From an uncultured Pontibacter sp. (GTDB lineage Bacteria; Bacteroidota; Bacteroidia; Cytophagales; Hymenobacteraceae), in assembly GCF_947492645.1 (NCBI RefSeq), contig NZ_CANLMZ010000006.1, forward strand, positions 310,001-374,000: DNA of 64,000 bases, given 5' to 3'. The position numbers and the translations under genes are program-made. The notes under the pieces were generated by a model. It did not search any database, had not been told where the DNA came from, and was given only the letters and a program-made list of their open reading frames with translations. Shown here one piece after another: positions 1-8,772 of the stretch (within the stretch, counting starts at the first letter, position 1; each line of letters opens with the position of its first letter).

Positions 1-2237
1 TACTCGCTTTCGTTGTTCTTTCCCAGCAGGTTGAAGATGCGTATCAGCTTTTCAGTAAGCTCATAGATGGACAGGTTGCCAGTCTCACGTTCCTGCACGT
101 CAAAGCCAAACACGCGCAGCTGGTCAAAAAACGACTGGTTCTCCTTCTCGTTAGCGATGTCGGCAATGGTTTTGGTCATCTCCACATCCGGAATCACACC
201 CAGCGCCACCTTGCAAACCAGGTATAAAGCTTCTGATTTTGCCAGCGAATCATTAGGGCGGTTAAATACCCGGAACATGGCTATAATCAGGTTGATGACC
301 TCGGCAAATTGTAGCGAAAGCGAATCCTGTGAGATGATATCATACTTTCGTTCTTTCAGGAAATTGGCAATGAGCTTACTTTTAATGTTGGTGCGACAAA
401 GTATGGCCATATCCTTTAGCTCATAGCCTTCCGCCATCGCCTCCGTTACCAGCTGCAGCACAATGTCTAGTGTGCTTTCGTTATAAGTCTGGGCCTTGGG
501 CTGCGAATAGCCGTCGTAAAAGTCTTCGGTGCGGGTGCAGCTGTTCAGATCATACTTGTAGTTCAGGTCATCGTCGTGGGTGAACAGCACCTGTATCTGG
601 CCGCCGTTGTTCTGGCTACCAACGGGAGTTTGCTGCTTAAAATCCTCGTCATAAATAGACGTGAACATACTAAACTCCCTATGGCCTTCGCTGATAAACG
701 AAAACAGTTCGTTGTTAAAATCGATGATCTCGGAGCGGCTGCGGTAATTGGTTTTAAGGTTTGCCGGTTCAAGCGCCTGGTCCACGGAGTCGTAACGTTC
801 TTTGATTAGCGGACCATGGCGGCGGTTCTCGTAGAGGTGTTTGGTGCTTTGCTTGTACAGGTGCAGGATCTGCTCCATCTCGCCACCGCGCCAGCGGTAA
901 ATTGCCTGTTTCGCATCGCCTACCACCATACTAAAATGGCCAGAGGCAAGGGCATTGTCTACTAAGGGCAGCAGGTTGTTCCATTGCAGCACCGAGGTAT
1001 CCTGAAACTCATCAATCAGAATGTGATTATACTTTTCGCCAAGGCGCTCATAAATAAAAGGTACCGGCTCCTGCAGCACAATATCAATAATACGCTTGTT
1101 AAACTCCGAGATGTGTACGGTGTTACGGTCCAGCTTTATTTCCTGCAGGCACTTCTCCAGCTCGTTCAGCACCGATACCTTGTACAGGTGCGGCACTACC
1201 TGCTGAATCAACGTGTACGTTTCGGCAAACTGTTCTTTTATACTTTCGATGTGGTAATACAGGTCCGTTAAAGGCTGCTTTATACTATCTATCTGGCTTT
1301 TAGTATAAGCGCTTGCTTTACCGGCGTACCACTTATCGTCTTCTATACTTTGGCGTGCGTAGTTATTGCCGTAGTTCAGGTCAATGTCTTTCTGTGCCCA
1401 CTTGTTAAAGTAGCTCCAGATGCCGCGGTTGCCCTGGTAAAAATCGGCAGGGGAGAGGTCAGCGTTTTCGATGAGCTGCAGACCTTGTTTACCTGCTTCC
1501 TGCACGGCTTCCTCAATTTTTTGTTTGGCATCAAACAGCTCCTGGCGCACCAGTTTAAAGTCCTCCAGGCTCAGTTGCTGTATGTCGGTGATGGCTTCGT
1601 ATACCTGCTCGTTCAGCAGGTTTCTGGCAAAGTCCATCAGGTCTTCGGCCAGCAGGGTCCAGCTTTTGCCTTCGCGGGCTTTTTCCAGCACATACTGCTC
1701 CAGCGTCTGCGACAACAAATCGTCTTTAGCATCACTCACTTTATCCAGCAGCAGCGAAACAGCCGTGCTTAAAAGTGAATTCGAATCCAGGTCCACCTCA
1801 AAGTTGTGGGGTATGTTCAACTCACGTGTAAAGGCCTGCACGATCTTGTTCACAAAGCTGTCGATGGTGCTCACGCTGAAGTCGGAGTAGTTATAGAGGA
1901 TCTGGCGAAACAGGTTGGCGGCTCGGCGGCGTACCTCCTCCACATCCAGCTGTTCTTCCGTATATTCCTGCTGTAGGTCTTCTGTTATACTTTGCAGCAG
2001 GTTCTCGCTTTTGGCCTTCTCCTTTTCTGAAATTGTGTTATCGTTAAAGTTGCGCAAGGCAGCTAAAATACGCTCTTTCATCTCAGCGGCAGCATCGTTG
2101 GTAAACGTAATGGCCAGTATAGAGCGGTAATAATCCGGATCAGAAGTATGGAGGGCCAGCTTCAGGTACTCCTTGGTAAGGTGGTACGTTTTGCCAGAAC
2201 CGGCAGAAGAAGAGTATATCTTGAATACAGAAGGCAT
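1..2237 (-). CDS. UvrD/AddA-like ATP-dependent DNA helicase (3' end outside window)
   Basis: Superfamily 1 helicase of the UvrD/RecB/AddA type, expected to unwind DNA ends during recombination repair. About 745 codons are visible and the C-terminus lies left of base 1. The minus-strand ATG at 2237 starts MPSVFKIYSSSAGSGKTYHL, with Walker A AGSGKT at residues 12-17. Motif Ia TFTNDAAAEM follows at 45-53, then FSVSTIDSF. The Walker B/motif II DEFQDTS lies at 409-415 and motif III VGDAKQAIYRW shortly after. The long insert between motifs Ia and II fits AddA/RecB-like rather than compact UvrD proteins. In such proteins a PD-(D/E)XK nuclease is usually C-terminal, but that part is not visible. A promoter-like site lies just upstream. 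The long plus-strand frames here are antisense shadows. Confidence 0.93.
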   Translation of the reverse strand, partial: MPSVFKIYSSSAGSGKTYHLTKEYLKLALHTSDPDYYRSILAITFTNDAAAEMKERILAALRNFNDNTISEKEKAKSENLLQSITEDLQQEYTEEQLDVEEVRRRAANLFRQILYNYSDFSVSTIDSFVNKIVQAFTRELNIPHNFEVDLDSNSLLSTAVSLLLDKVSDAKDDLLSQTLEQYVLEKAREGKSWTLLAEDLMDFARNLLNEQVYEAITDIQQLSLEDFKLVRQELFDAKQKIEEAVQEAGKQGLQLIENADLSPADFYQGNRGIWSYFNKWAQKDIDLNYGNNYARQSIEDDKWYAGKASAYTKSQIDSIKQPLTDLYYHIESIKEQFAETYTLIQQVVPHLYKVSVLNELEKCLQEIKLDRNTVHISEFNKRIIDIVLQEPVPFIYERLGEKYNHILIDEFQDTSVLQWNNLLPLVDNALASGHFSMVVGDAKQAIYRWRGGEMEQILHLYKQSTKHLYENRRHGPLIKERYDSVDQALEPANLKTNYRSRSEIIDFNNELFSFISEGHREFSMFTSIYDEDFKQQTPVGSQNNGGQIQVLFTHDDDLNYKYDLNSCTRTEDFYDGYSQPKAQTYNESTLDIVLQLVTEAMAEGYELKDMAILCRTNIKSKLIANFLKERKYDIISQDSLSLQFAEVINLIIAMFRVFNRPNDSLAKSEALYLVCKVALGVIPDVEMTKTIADIANEKENQSFFDQLRVFGFDVQERETGNLSIYELTEKLIRIFNLLGKNNESE

Positions 2238-2255
2238 ATGTCAGAATCTATACTT

Positions 2256-2289
2256 TAAAGGTACAGCCAATAGGATGCTCTGTACAAAT
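2256..2289 (-). promoter_or_regulatory. Bacteroidota-type promoter for the helicase
   Basis: On the minus strand, TACCTTTA at 2263-2256 matches the -7 consensus TAnnTTTG with one mismatch. A TTTG/TTG (-33) lies about 21 nt upstream near 2287. The start codon at 2237 is about 19 nt downstream. An AAGTATA-family word (TATACTT on +) overlaps this region. Confidence 0.4.
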
Positions 2290-2465
2290 TATTCTTTAAA
2301 AGTTTTTGAAGGGCAGAGATAAGGCGTTTTGTATCATCGGCATAGTACTATGGCATGCTGTTTATTCAACGCCGTTCCTTAAAACGATGAGAGCAAAAGT
2401 ACAGGATAAGAAGCAAACCGGTGGAGGACCGGAAGTATGTTTCAAAGTATAAAACAATACAGTTT

Positions 2466-2511
2466 AAAACCAGAAGCGCCTTTCCTGCACAGGAAAGGCG
2501 CTTCTGGTTTT
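2466..2511 (-). terminator. Perfect 22-bp hairpin, probable terminator
   Basis: Arms 2466-2487 and 2490-2511 are perfectly complementary, 22 bp with only a CA spacer, and end in A/T runs on both sides. It lies 20 nt beyond the stop of the minus-strand gene at 2532-3071 and could work in both directions. Confidence 0.85.
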
Positions 2512-2531
2512 AAGTAGACAGTTGCAGCTAT

Positions 2532-3071
2532 TTAAGCATAAACAGGCTCAGCTACTTTGATTTCTTGTTTTTGATTGGCAGCAAAATCCTTAACACACAC
2601 ATGGTACATGATGCGGGCCATCGATACAGAGTAGTCTGTAATGATACAATGCTGTTGTTCCGGGCTGATAAGTGCTTTGCTGCTGCCCAGGTTGAATTTG
2701 CTTAGCTCCATAACTTCATCGAAGTTCTGGCGAAGCATTTTTAAAGCTTTAAAGGAAGGTTCGTTGTAGTACATCGGGATTACCTGGCAAACAGCATAGC
2801 TGCCCTTTTCTCTTTCTTCTTTTACCGTTTGGCAAAGTTCCTCAATGTTCATTTTATCAAGGTCAGAGATGATAACGAAGAAGACTTTTTTCTGCTGTGT
2901 ATTGGCAGTACGGGCAGGCACGCTGCCTAGCAGCATGTTGCGGGTGATTTTGGTGCCACGCTGAAAGCACTCGTCTTTCAGAATCTTGTTGTGAATTTTA
3001 AAAGCCAGCGCACCGGAGGCTATCAAATTGAATTCTTTACCTTGGGTTGAAATTTTGGAAAAGTGTAACAT
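2532..3071 (-). CDS. Hypothetical protein, 179 aa
   Basis: I do not recognise this protein. It starts at an ATG (MLHFSKISTQGKEF). It has no signal peptide or membrane segment, and its mixed alpha/beta character includes a hydrophobic strand KKVFFVIISDLDKM followed by a charged helix (ELCQTVKEEREKG). Four cysteines are scattered without a metal-binding pattern. It stands alone, with a strong hairpin terminator after it and a long AT-rich gap before it. Codon use looks like that of its neighbours. The hydrophobic strand ending SDLD suggests a nucleotide-binding-like fold, but that is a guess. Confidence 0.7.
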   Translation of the reverse strand: MLHFSKISTQGKEFNLIASGALAFKIHNKILKDECFQRGTKITRNMLLGSVPARTANTQQKKVFFVIISDLDKMNIEELCQTVKEEREKGSYAVCQVIPMYYNEPSFKALKMLRQNFDEVMELSKFNLGSSKALISPEQQHCIITDYSVSMARIMYHVCVKDFAANQKQEIKVAEPVYA

Positions 3072-3715
3072 AATAAATTAGGACTAAAGGGTTTAAGGAT
3101 TTATTTAACCAGCTAACAGGCTAAACGCCTGCTTCTCATTAGCTTAGGTAAATAAGTGCTGTCACACGGTTACGGTAGGTAGTTTGGAACGGTAGGCTTT
3201 TTGGGGTATTTTGTATTGGGTCATAAGGGTTGTTGGTTTAACGTGGGTTTAGGGTCGGGTTTGTTTTTGTGTATCTACGGTGCAATCGCATTTTCAATAC
3301 ATAATTATTTTCTATATATGGTAAACGTATTATTTATAAGGGTGAATTGGTGGATATAACGCGTGAAAGAAATTATAGTTACCTATTCTAATATTTTTTT
3401 TAATTATTAATGTAAATATATAAAATTAATATTGCTAAAATCTATCATTTAACTTTTGTGAGTAAACAGCATCTTTTATAGTGTAAGTGGCAACCGAATC
3501 TGTGTCAGAAGTGCCAATTATAAATTAAATAGTTTAATCGAATAATTATCCGTACCTTTGCGCCCGATTTGGATACGGTCTGATTACTGTATAACTGGAT
3601 ACACCATCGTTGGCAAAACCTAGTTGTTTTTAGTTTTTCGTGTCGCTCTCTACGTAGAGATAGGTTGATAAGCAGACTGCCTCCAGATGTGTATTAAAAA
3701 GTTATTAGTAATTAG
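3072..3715. other. Long AT-rich intergenic region with the helicase leader
   Basis: A 644-bp gap without a supported gene. The left part should hold the promoter of the minus-strand gene ending at 2532. The stretch 3270-3550 is strongly AT-rich. The right part carries a clear -7 box at 3553 and so a leader of about 150 nt for the DEAD-box helicase at 3716. No RNA family was recognised. Confidence 0.6.
3553..3560 (+). promoter_or_regulatory. Promoter -7 box TACCTTTG for the DEAD-box helicase
   Basis: TACCTTTG is a perfect match to the Bacteroidota -7 consensus TAnnTTTG, followed by the usual GC. A T-rich -33 candidate (TTTAA) starts near 3533. Transcription from about 3567 would give a roughly 150-nt untranslated leader, typical of cold-regulated RNA helicase genes in other bacteria. 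Confidence 0.65.
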
Positions 3716-5572
3716 ATGAATAAAATCAGATTTGAAGAGCTTCCGCTTTCGCCGGAAGTTCAGCGAGCAATCGCAGACATGGGTTTCGAAGAAGCCTCTC
3801 CCATCCAAACAGCAGCAATCCCGGTTGTATTAGAAGGAAAAGACATTATCGGCCAGGCCCAGACAGGTACTGGTAAAACGGCTGCCTTCGGTATTCCAAC
3901 CATCGAGAGCATCGATGTGAACGACAGAAGCGTGCAGGCGCTTATACTTTGCCCAACGCGTGAGTTGGCTATTCAGGTTTCTGGCGAGATCCAGAAACTT
4001 GCCAAGTATAAGCAAGGCATCAGCGTAGTTCCTATCTATGGTGGCCAGAGTTACGACCGCCAGTTGCGCGCCCTAAAGCAAGGTGTGCAAATCGTGATCG
4101 GTACGCCGGGCCGTGTAATGGACCACATCAACCGTGGTACGCTTGTATTGGACAGAGTTAAAAAAATCATACTTGACGAAGCGGACGAAATGCTCGACAT
4201 GGGCTTCCGTGAAGATATCGAGTATGTTTTAGAGCGCATCCCGGAAGAACGTCAGACAATTTTCTTCTCGGCCACAATGTCTAAGCCGATCATGGAGATG
4301 ACCAAGCGTTATCAGACGGATCCGGTTATTGTAAAAGTAGTTCACCAGGAGCTAACTGTAAGCAACATCGACCAGTTCTACTTCGAGGTTAGAAACAACA
4401 TGAAGCAAGAAGTGCTTTCGCGTTTGCTTGACATGTATAACCTGAAGTCGGTAATCATCTTCTGTAATACCAAGCGTATGGTTGATGATCTGGTATCTGG
4501 CCTACAGGCACGCGGTTATTTTGCCGATGCTTTGCACGGTGACCTGAACCAAAACCAGCGCTCAAACGTGATGGGCAAGTTCCGTAACGGTACCCTGGAG
4601 ATACTGGTAGCAACAGATGTTGCCGCTCGTGGCCTTGACGTTGAAAATGTAGAGGCTGTATTTAACTATGACCTTCCGCAGGACGAAGAATCTTATGTAC
4701 ACCGTATTGGCCGTACTGGTCGTGCCGGTAAATTTGGTAAAGCATTCTCTTTTGTTGGCGGCCGCACAGACGGGTACAAACTGAAAGACATCATGCGCTT
4801 TACAAAGGCGAAGATCGTTTTACAGCAGGTTCCTTCTATGGAAGATGTGAACGAGATCCGTACCAATATTTTCTTCGATAAAGTGAAGGAGGTATTGGAG
4901 AAAGGCCATCTGGCGAAGCACATTGCGCGCATTGAGCGTTTTGTGAACGAGACAGAAGGTTATACTACGCTTGACGTGGCAGCAGCGCTTCTTAAAATGA
5001 GCCTGAAAGAGCAGAAAGTGAAAGAAAAAGGTGCTGAGGCTGAAAAAAGCCTTTCTGCTACCAAAGAAGGCATGGACCGTTTGTTCATCACCATTGGTAA
5101 GAAAGACAGAGTACACCCACGCGACCTGATCGACTTGTTATCGCAGAACGCAAGCATCCCTGCAAGCCAGGTTGGAGACATCGACCTTTACGATAAATTC
5201 AGCTTTGTAGAGGTGCCTACGGAGTATACCGCTGAGATTGTAGCTAACGTAAACCGCATAGAGTACGAAGGCCGTTCTATCGTAGTAGAGAAATCGCAGA
5301 AGAAGGGCTCAGGTCCGAAAGAAGGCGGTGGCGAAGACTTCGGTTTTGAAGGACGTGAAGGACGCTCTGGCGGCGGAGACAGGCGCAGAAGCAGCGGCGG
5401 TGGCGGCGGTTCGTTCAGAGACCGTGATCGTCGTGGCGGTGGAGACCGTGGCGGCTTCGGCGGCGACAGAGGTGGTGATCGCGGAGGCTTTAGAGGCGAC
5501 CGCGGTGGCGACAGAGATCGTGGCGGCGACAGAGGTGGCGACCGTGGCGGTTTCAGAAAAAGAAGATTCTAA
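3716..5572 (+). CDS. deaD: DEAD-box ATP-dependent RNA helicase, DeaD/CsdA type
   Basis: RNA helicase of 618 aa acting in ribosome assembly and mRNA turnover, often cold-induced. Visible motifs, in order: the Q motif (FEELPLSPEVQRAI...SPIQ), motif I AQTGTGKT (48-55), PTRELA (80-85), TPGR (130-133), DEAD (154-157), SAT (185-187), then ARGLD and HRIGRTGR in the second RecA domain. A DbpA-type RNA-binding domain spans about 475-550. The last 60 residues are an RGG/GGDRGG repeat tail rich in Arg, Gly and Asp. This tail is longer and more repetitive than in enterobacterial DeaD and probably adds RNA affinity. A long leader precedes the gene and a hairpin terminator follows. Confidence 0.96.
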   Translation: MNKIRFEELPLSPEVQRAIADMGFEEASPIQTAAIPVVLEGKDIIGQAQTGTGKTAAFGIPTIESIDVNDRSVQALILCPTRELAIQVSGEIQKLAKYKQGISVVPIYGGQSYDRQLRALKQGVQIVIGTPGRVMDHINRGTLVLDRVKKIILDEADEMLDMGFREDIEYVLERIPEERQTIFFSATMSKPIMEMTKRYQTDPVIVKVVHQELTVSNIDQFYFEVRNNMKQEVLSRLLDMYNLKSVIIFCNTKRMVDDLVSGLQARGYFADALHGDLNQNQRSNVMGKFRNGTLEILVATDVAARGLDVENVEAVFNYDLPQDEESYVHRIGRTGRAGKFGKAFSFVGGRTDGYKLKDIMRFTKAKIVLQQVPSMEDVNEIRTNIFFDKVKEVLEKGHLAKHIARIERFVNETEGYTTLDVAAALLKMSLKEQKVKEKGAEAEKSLSATKEGMDRLFITIGKKDRVHPRDLIDLLSQNASIPASQVGDIDLYDKFSFVEVPTEYTAEIVANVNRIEYEGRSIVVEKSQKKGSGPKEGGGEDFGFEGREGRSGGGDRRRSSGGGGGSFRDRDRRGGGDRGGFGGDRGGDRGGFRGDRGGDRDRGGDRGGDRGGFRKRRF

Positions 5573-5661
5573 TTTTCTTTCGAGATTGTAACCTTGCCCT
5601 GTTTTGGGCGTAAATAATACCATACAAAGTTAGAAGTATAAAAAGCTTCAAAGATTGTTAG

Positions 5662-5695
5662 AAAAGGCTGACTTGAAACGTCAGCCTTTTTGTTT
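5662..5695 (+). terminator. Rho-independent terminator of the DEAD-box gene
   Basis: Stem AAAAGGCTGAC (5662-5672) pairs with GTCAGCCTTTT (5680-5690), followed by a T-run. It lies 90 nt after the stop codon, and an AAGTATA word occurs between (5634-5640). Confidence 0.85.
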
Positions 5696-5702
5696 TATAG
5701 CT

Positions 5703-5865
5703 ACAGCATGCATCTCAAAAAAATAATTTGAATATTTTTCCTGATGCTGTAACCTATTCTTACCTGTGGCGTTAAAAGAGTATCATAAAAAGGTTGGAAG
5801 ATTAAGCTGACTGTTTACGCAGTTAGATATAATAAGGGTAGAATCAGACGGATTCTACCCTTATT
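5703..5865 (+). ncRNA. Possible small RNA ending in an orphan terminator
   Basis: This gene-free stretch starts after the helicase terminator. It contains a 7-bp inverted repeat (ACAGCAT 5703-5709, ATGCTGT 5744-5750) and ends in a perfect 15-bp stem (5831-5845 with 5851-5865, loop AGACG). No reading frame of useful length ends at that stem, so a short independent transcript is possible. No family was recognised and no convincing promoter was found. The final stem is followed by TTATTGCATTTT rather than a pure T-run. Confidence 0.3.
5831..5865. terminator. Perfect 15-bp stem-loop, terminator-like
   Basis: AATAAGGGTAGAATC (5831-5845) pairs perfectly with 5851-5865 around a 5-nt loop. The A/T ends on both sides allow termination from either side. 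It is not adjacent to the end of any annotated gene. Confidence 0.6.
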
Positions 5866-5933
5866 GCATTTTAGGGCTGCTATACTTCCTCCTGCATATT
5901 TAATTTTACCAATTCTATCGCTTAATAGGGCAT

Positions 5934-5957
5934 AAAAAAAGGAGCCGAAGCTCCTTT
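5934..5957 (-). terminator. Rho-independent terminator with UUCG loop
   Basis: Read on the minus strand: AAAGGAGC, loop TTCG, GCTCCTTT, then a T-run (A-run on + at 5934-5940). It follows the minus-strand DUF2383 gene by about 25 nt. The UUCG tetraloop is an especially stable form. Confidence 0.9.
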
Positions 5958-5981
5958 CCAATAGGTATAGTTTATACAGCA

Positions 5982-6434
5982 TTAAGCATTTTTAGCTGCA
6001 TCGCGCAACGAGCGGATATGATCGTGTGCATTCTTTACATCGCTGTACTGCTGTTCAACAATAGTCTTTAATTCAGCAGGCAAGTTGGCCTTCAAAGCAT
6101 CGCGGTAAGCGCTTACAGCATAATCCTCGCCACGTTCGCACTCTTCCAGTACCCGGGTTCTGTCTTTAGATGATATGGCAGACTTCAGGTCAATCCAGGC
6201 ACGGTGAATGGTACCCTCAATTGAGCTTGATTCAGTATCAGTTTGCCCGGTTTTGTGAAGAAAGTCCTGGAGCTCTGTAATCATGCTGTCGCGCTGAACG
6301 GCGTATTTTCTAAAAAGGTCTTTCAGGTCCTTGTCTTCTACATCTTCAGAGGCTGTTTTATAACCTTTAGCCCCGTCTTTGCAACGCTCTATCAAGTGGT
6401 GTACCGTTGAGAATACTTCTTTATTACTTTCCAT
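5982..6434 (-). CDS. PA2169-family four-helix-bundle protein (DUF2383)
   Basis: A 150-aa soluble, all-helical protein of the DUF2383/PA2169 family, ferritin-like in fold and usually stress-associated; its biochemical role is unknown. Hallmarks are the N-terminal helix with STVHHLIERCKDGAKGYKTA, the segment YAVQRDSMITELQ, and the C-terminal helix with YSDVKNAHDHIRSLRD. There is no signal peptide. It is a single-gene unit with a strong UUCG terminator. A second ferritin-like stress protein (DUF892) is encoded at 26563. Confidence 0.88.
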   Translation of the reverse strand: MESNKEVFSTVHHLIERCKDGAKGYKTASEDVEDKDLKDLFRKYAVQRDSMITELQDFLHKTGQTDTESSSIEGTIHRAWIDLKSAISSKDRTRVLEECERGEDYAVSAYRDALKANLPAELKTIVEQQYSDVKNAHDHIRSLRDAAKNA

Positions 6435-6514
6435 AGTTTTACATTTTTGACATTAATATGCAGATGTACTCATATTAAGTCTAATTGGTTGCCAACCGGA
6501 AAGGTAAGTCCTGA

Positions 6515-7750
6515 TTATGAGGAAGGTAAAGCCATGGCTTGCCCAGCCAGGTAACCGGTGGTCCAGGCGGCCTGGAAATTGAACCCACCCGTGATGCCGT
6601 CTATATCCAGTACCTCGCCGGCAAAGTATAATCCGGGGTGCAGGCGGCTCTCCATCGTCTTCATGTTCACCTGGCTCAGTTCAATGCCACCGCAGGTAAC
6701 AAATTCCTCTTTAAAAGTAGTTTTACCCTTTACCTCGAAGGGTGCGCGGTGCAAAGCTTCTATCAGTTTGTTTGTGTTTTTGGCAGGCAGTTCAGCCCAA
6801 CGTAACTCATCTGGTATTTCGGCTAGCTGGGTTAGAGCTTTCCAGAGGCGCTGCGGCAATCCAAACAGGGGATTAGTGCTTACTATTTTCTTAGGATGCG
6901 CTTGCCTGTAGTTTTGTAGCTGCTCGCGTAGAGCCTCTTCTGTAAATGCTGGTATCCAGTTGATGAGTGCGGTAAAGTTATAACCCAATGTATGAAAAAG
7001 GCGGGCACCCCAGGCAGAAAGTTTAAGTACAGCAGGCCCGCTGTAGCCCCAGTGCGTAATCAGCAGCGGCCCTTCATACTCCAGCTTTTGCCCCGCAACA
7101 CGCACTTTTGCTTTTGGCACCGATACGCCCATTAGTTCTTTCAGCGCATTGTTGGGTACGTTAAAAGTAAAAAGCGATGGCACCGGCTCCTGTACTTTAT
7201 GCCCCAATGCCAGTAGCCAATCATAGCCCTTCAATTTAGGATTACCGCCTGTGCATACAAGTACTTTAGCAGCAGTTATACTTTGGGCATTGCTCAGAGA
7301 AAGTATAAAGCTTGGTTGCCCGTTTATACTTTGTGGCTCGATCTTCTCTACGCCTGTGCTTGTTTTGATTGCTACGCCTGTGCGTCTGGCTTCGCGCTCA
7401 AGGCATTCTATAATCGTTTCAGAGGTATCGGTTACCGGAAACATGCGGCCATCTGCCTCTGCTTTCAGCTGCACGCCACGCTGCTTAAACCAGGCAATTG
7501 TTTCAGCGGCCCCAAATATTTTAAAAGCTTCTTTCAGTTGCTTTGCTCCACGCGGGTAGTGCTGCGAAAACACCGAAGGCACAAAACAATTGTGGGTAAC
7601 GTTACAGCGCCCACCACCCGAAACCCGCACTTTTGCCAGCAGCTTGTTTGATTTCTCTAAGAGGGTAACTTTTGCCTTAGGATTTGCCTCTGCACATGCT
7701 ATCGCACCAAAAAAGCCAGCCGCCCCGCCGCCTACTACTACAATGTTCAT
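6515..7750 (-). CDS. HI0933/YhiN-family FAD-dependent oxidoreductase
   Basis: A 411-aa flavoprotein of the HI0933-like family (annotated variously as aminoacetone oxidase-like or BaiN-like); the physiological substrate is unknown. The N-terminal dinucleotide-binding motif is VVVGGGAAGFFGAIACAE, followed by the family signature LLAKVRVSGGGRCNVTH. A second conserved region is VCTGGNPKLKGYDWLLALGH. The C-terminal flavin contact is GLYFAGEVLDIDGITGGFNFQ. Full length for the family. It starts at ATG 7750, with a -7 box about 95 nt upstream. It lies in the same direction as the gene at 7853-8680, about 100 nt apart. Confidence 0.93.
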   Translation of the reverse strand: MNIVVVGGGAAGFFGAIACAEANPKAKVTLLEKSNKLLAKVRVSGGGRCNVTHNCFVPSVFSQHYPRGAKQLKEAFKIFGAAETIAWFKQRGVQLKAEADGRMFPVTDTSETIIECLEREARRTGVAIKTSTGVEKIEPQSINGQPSFILSLSNAQSITAAKVLVCTGGNPKLKGYDWLLALGHKVQEPVPSLFTFNVPNNALKELMGVSVPKAKVRVAGQKLEYEGPLLITHWGYSGPAVLKLSAWGARLFHTLGYNFTALINWIPAFTEEALREQLQNYRQAHPKKIVSTNPLFGLPQRLWKALTQLAEIPDELRWAELPAKNTNKLIEALHRAPFEVKGKTTFKEEFVTCGGIELSQVNMKTMESRLHPGLYFAGEVLDIDGITGGFNFQAAWTTGYLAGQAMALPSS

Positions 7751-7844
7751 ACTTAAATTATTGAAGCCAGATTACTGTATGCTGCCCTGGATAAGCGGTT
7801 ATTAAACTAAAACCGATTAGCCACAAACAATCGGCAATCTGATG

Positions 7845-7852
7845 CAAAGGTA
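7845..7852 (-). promoter_or_regulatory. Promoter -7 box TACCTTTG for the HI0933-family gene
   Basis: On the minus strand TACCTTTG matches TAnnTTTG exactly. It abuts the stop of the upstream gene (7853) and lies about 95 nt before the ATG at 7750. No clear -33 TTG was seen at the usual spacing. Confidence 0.4.
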
Positions 7853-8680
7853 CTAAAAGAAAAGCATAGGGTCGGGGTGGAGAAACACGTAGGCAAGGTC
7901 GTCTTTCAGCTTTTGGTTTTTGATGAGCTTGAAGTGCGTTTCAGCCATGTCCTGGAAGGTGGGTGGTGTTAAACCCAGCTGCTCTGCCGCCTTCCGGAAA
8001 AAATCTTTGCGAAGCGGATGCGCATCGGCGCAGGCATTGTAGGTTTCTCCCCATTTTTCCTGCTCTATGATGCGGCTAAGTATGGCAATGCAGTCATCCA
8101 GGTGGATCATGTTTACCGGGGCGTCGCCGTTTGGCAGATCCTGCTTGCCAGCCAGGAATTTACCCGGATGCCTTTCTCCGCCCACCAGACCGCCAAAGCG
8201 CACGATGGTTGTCATCCATTCCTCGCTTTGCATAAACAGGCGCTCTGCCTGCAACAGCATGTTTCCGGGTTCCTGTTCGTCTGTAAAGCTTATGTCTTCT
8301 TCCGTTACGGTGCGGTTAAGATCCTGGTACACAGAGGTAGACGAAACAAAAAGGATGCGGCTGATAGGGGAGTCAGCTAAATAATTCCGGAGCGTGTGCA
8401 TTTGCTTCAAATAACTTTCGCCTCCATCAGATCGAAGTTTAGGCGGAATGTTTAATACGAGCACATCTGCTTCCAGAAAGTCATGTATAGTCTCTGTTTG
8501 CAGGTTCTCTTTGCTTAAGTTTAGCAAGTATGGAGAAATGCCTTGTTGCCGAATTATTTCCAGTTTAACTGGGGAGGTGGTGGAGCCCTTCACCATGTAC
8601 CCGTTTCTGGAAAGTTGTTCGGCCAAGGGCAACCCGAGCCACCCGCATCCTAATACGCTTACTGTCTGTTTATCTCCCAT
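7853..8680 (-). CDS. NAD(P)-binding SDR/epimerase-like protein (YeeZ type)
   Basis: A 275-aa cytoplasmic Rossmann-fold protein of the atypical/extended SDR group, like E. coli YeeZ. The nucleotide-binding loop is GCGWLGLPLAEQL at residues 11-23. The region LFVSSTSVYQDL corresponds to the beta strand carrying the catalytic Ser. A canonical YxxxK is not obvious, so the catalytic role is uncertain. The downstream motif MIHLDDCIAILSRIIE is typical of epimerase-like members. It diverges from the desaturase-like gene at 8773, and only about 90 bp separates the two starts. Confidence 0.82.
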   Translation of the reverse strand: MGDKQTVSVLGCGWLGLPLAEQLSRNGYMVKGSTTSPVKLEIIRQQGISPYLLNLSKENLQTETIHDFLEADVLVLNIPPKLRSDGGESYLKQMHTLRNYLADSPISRILFVSSTSVYQDLNRTVTEEDISFTDEQEPGNMLLQAERLFMQSEEWMTTIVRFGGLVGGERHPGKFLAGKQDLPNGDAPVNMIHLDDCIAILSRIIEQEKWGETYNACADAHPLRKDFFRKAAEQLGLTPPTFQDMAETHFKLIKNQKLKDDLAYVFLHPDPMLFF

Positions 8681-8772
8681 GTGTGCTTTATCATGTTTTT
8701 AGCTTAACAAATATAGCTGCTTCTGGTTTAGTGATCAGTTGCAGGCGCACACTAATTGTTACAGGTGGTAGA

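Noticed and set aside
984..2130. Several plus-strand frames of 70-140 codons
   Set aside because: All are antisense to the helicase gene, whose minus-strand frame is continuous and carries all SF1 motifs.
5328..5591. Ala/Val-rich 87-codon frame
   Set aside because: It is an out-of-frame reading of the RGG-tail repeats of the DEAD-box gene.
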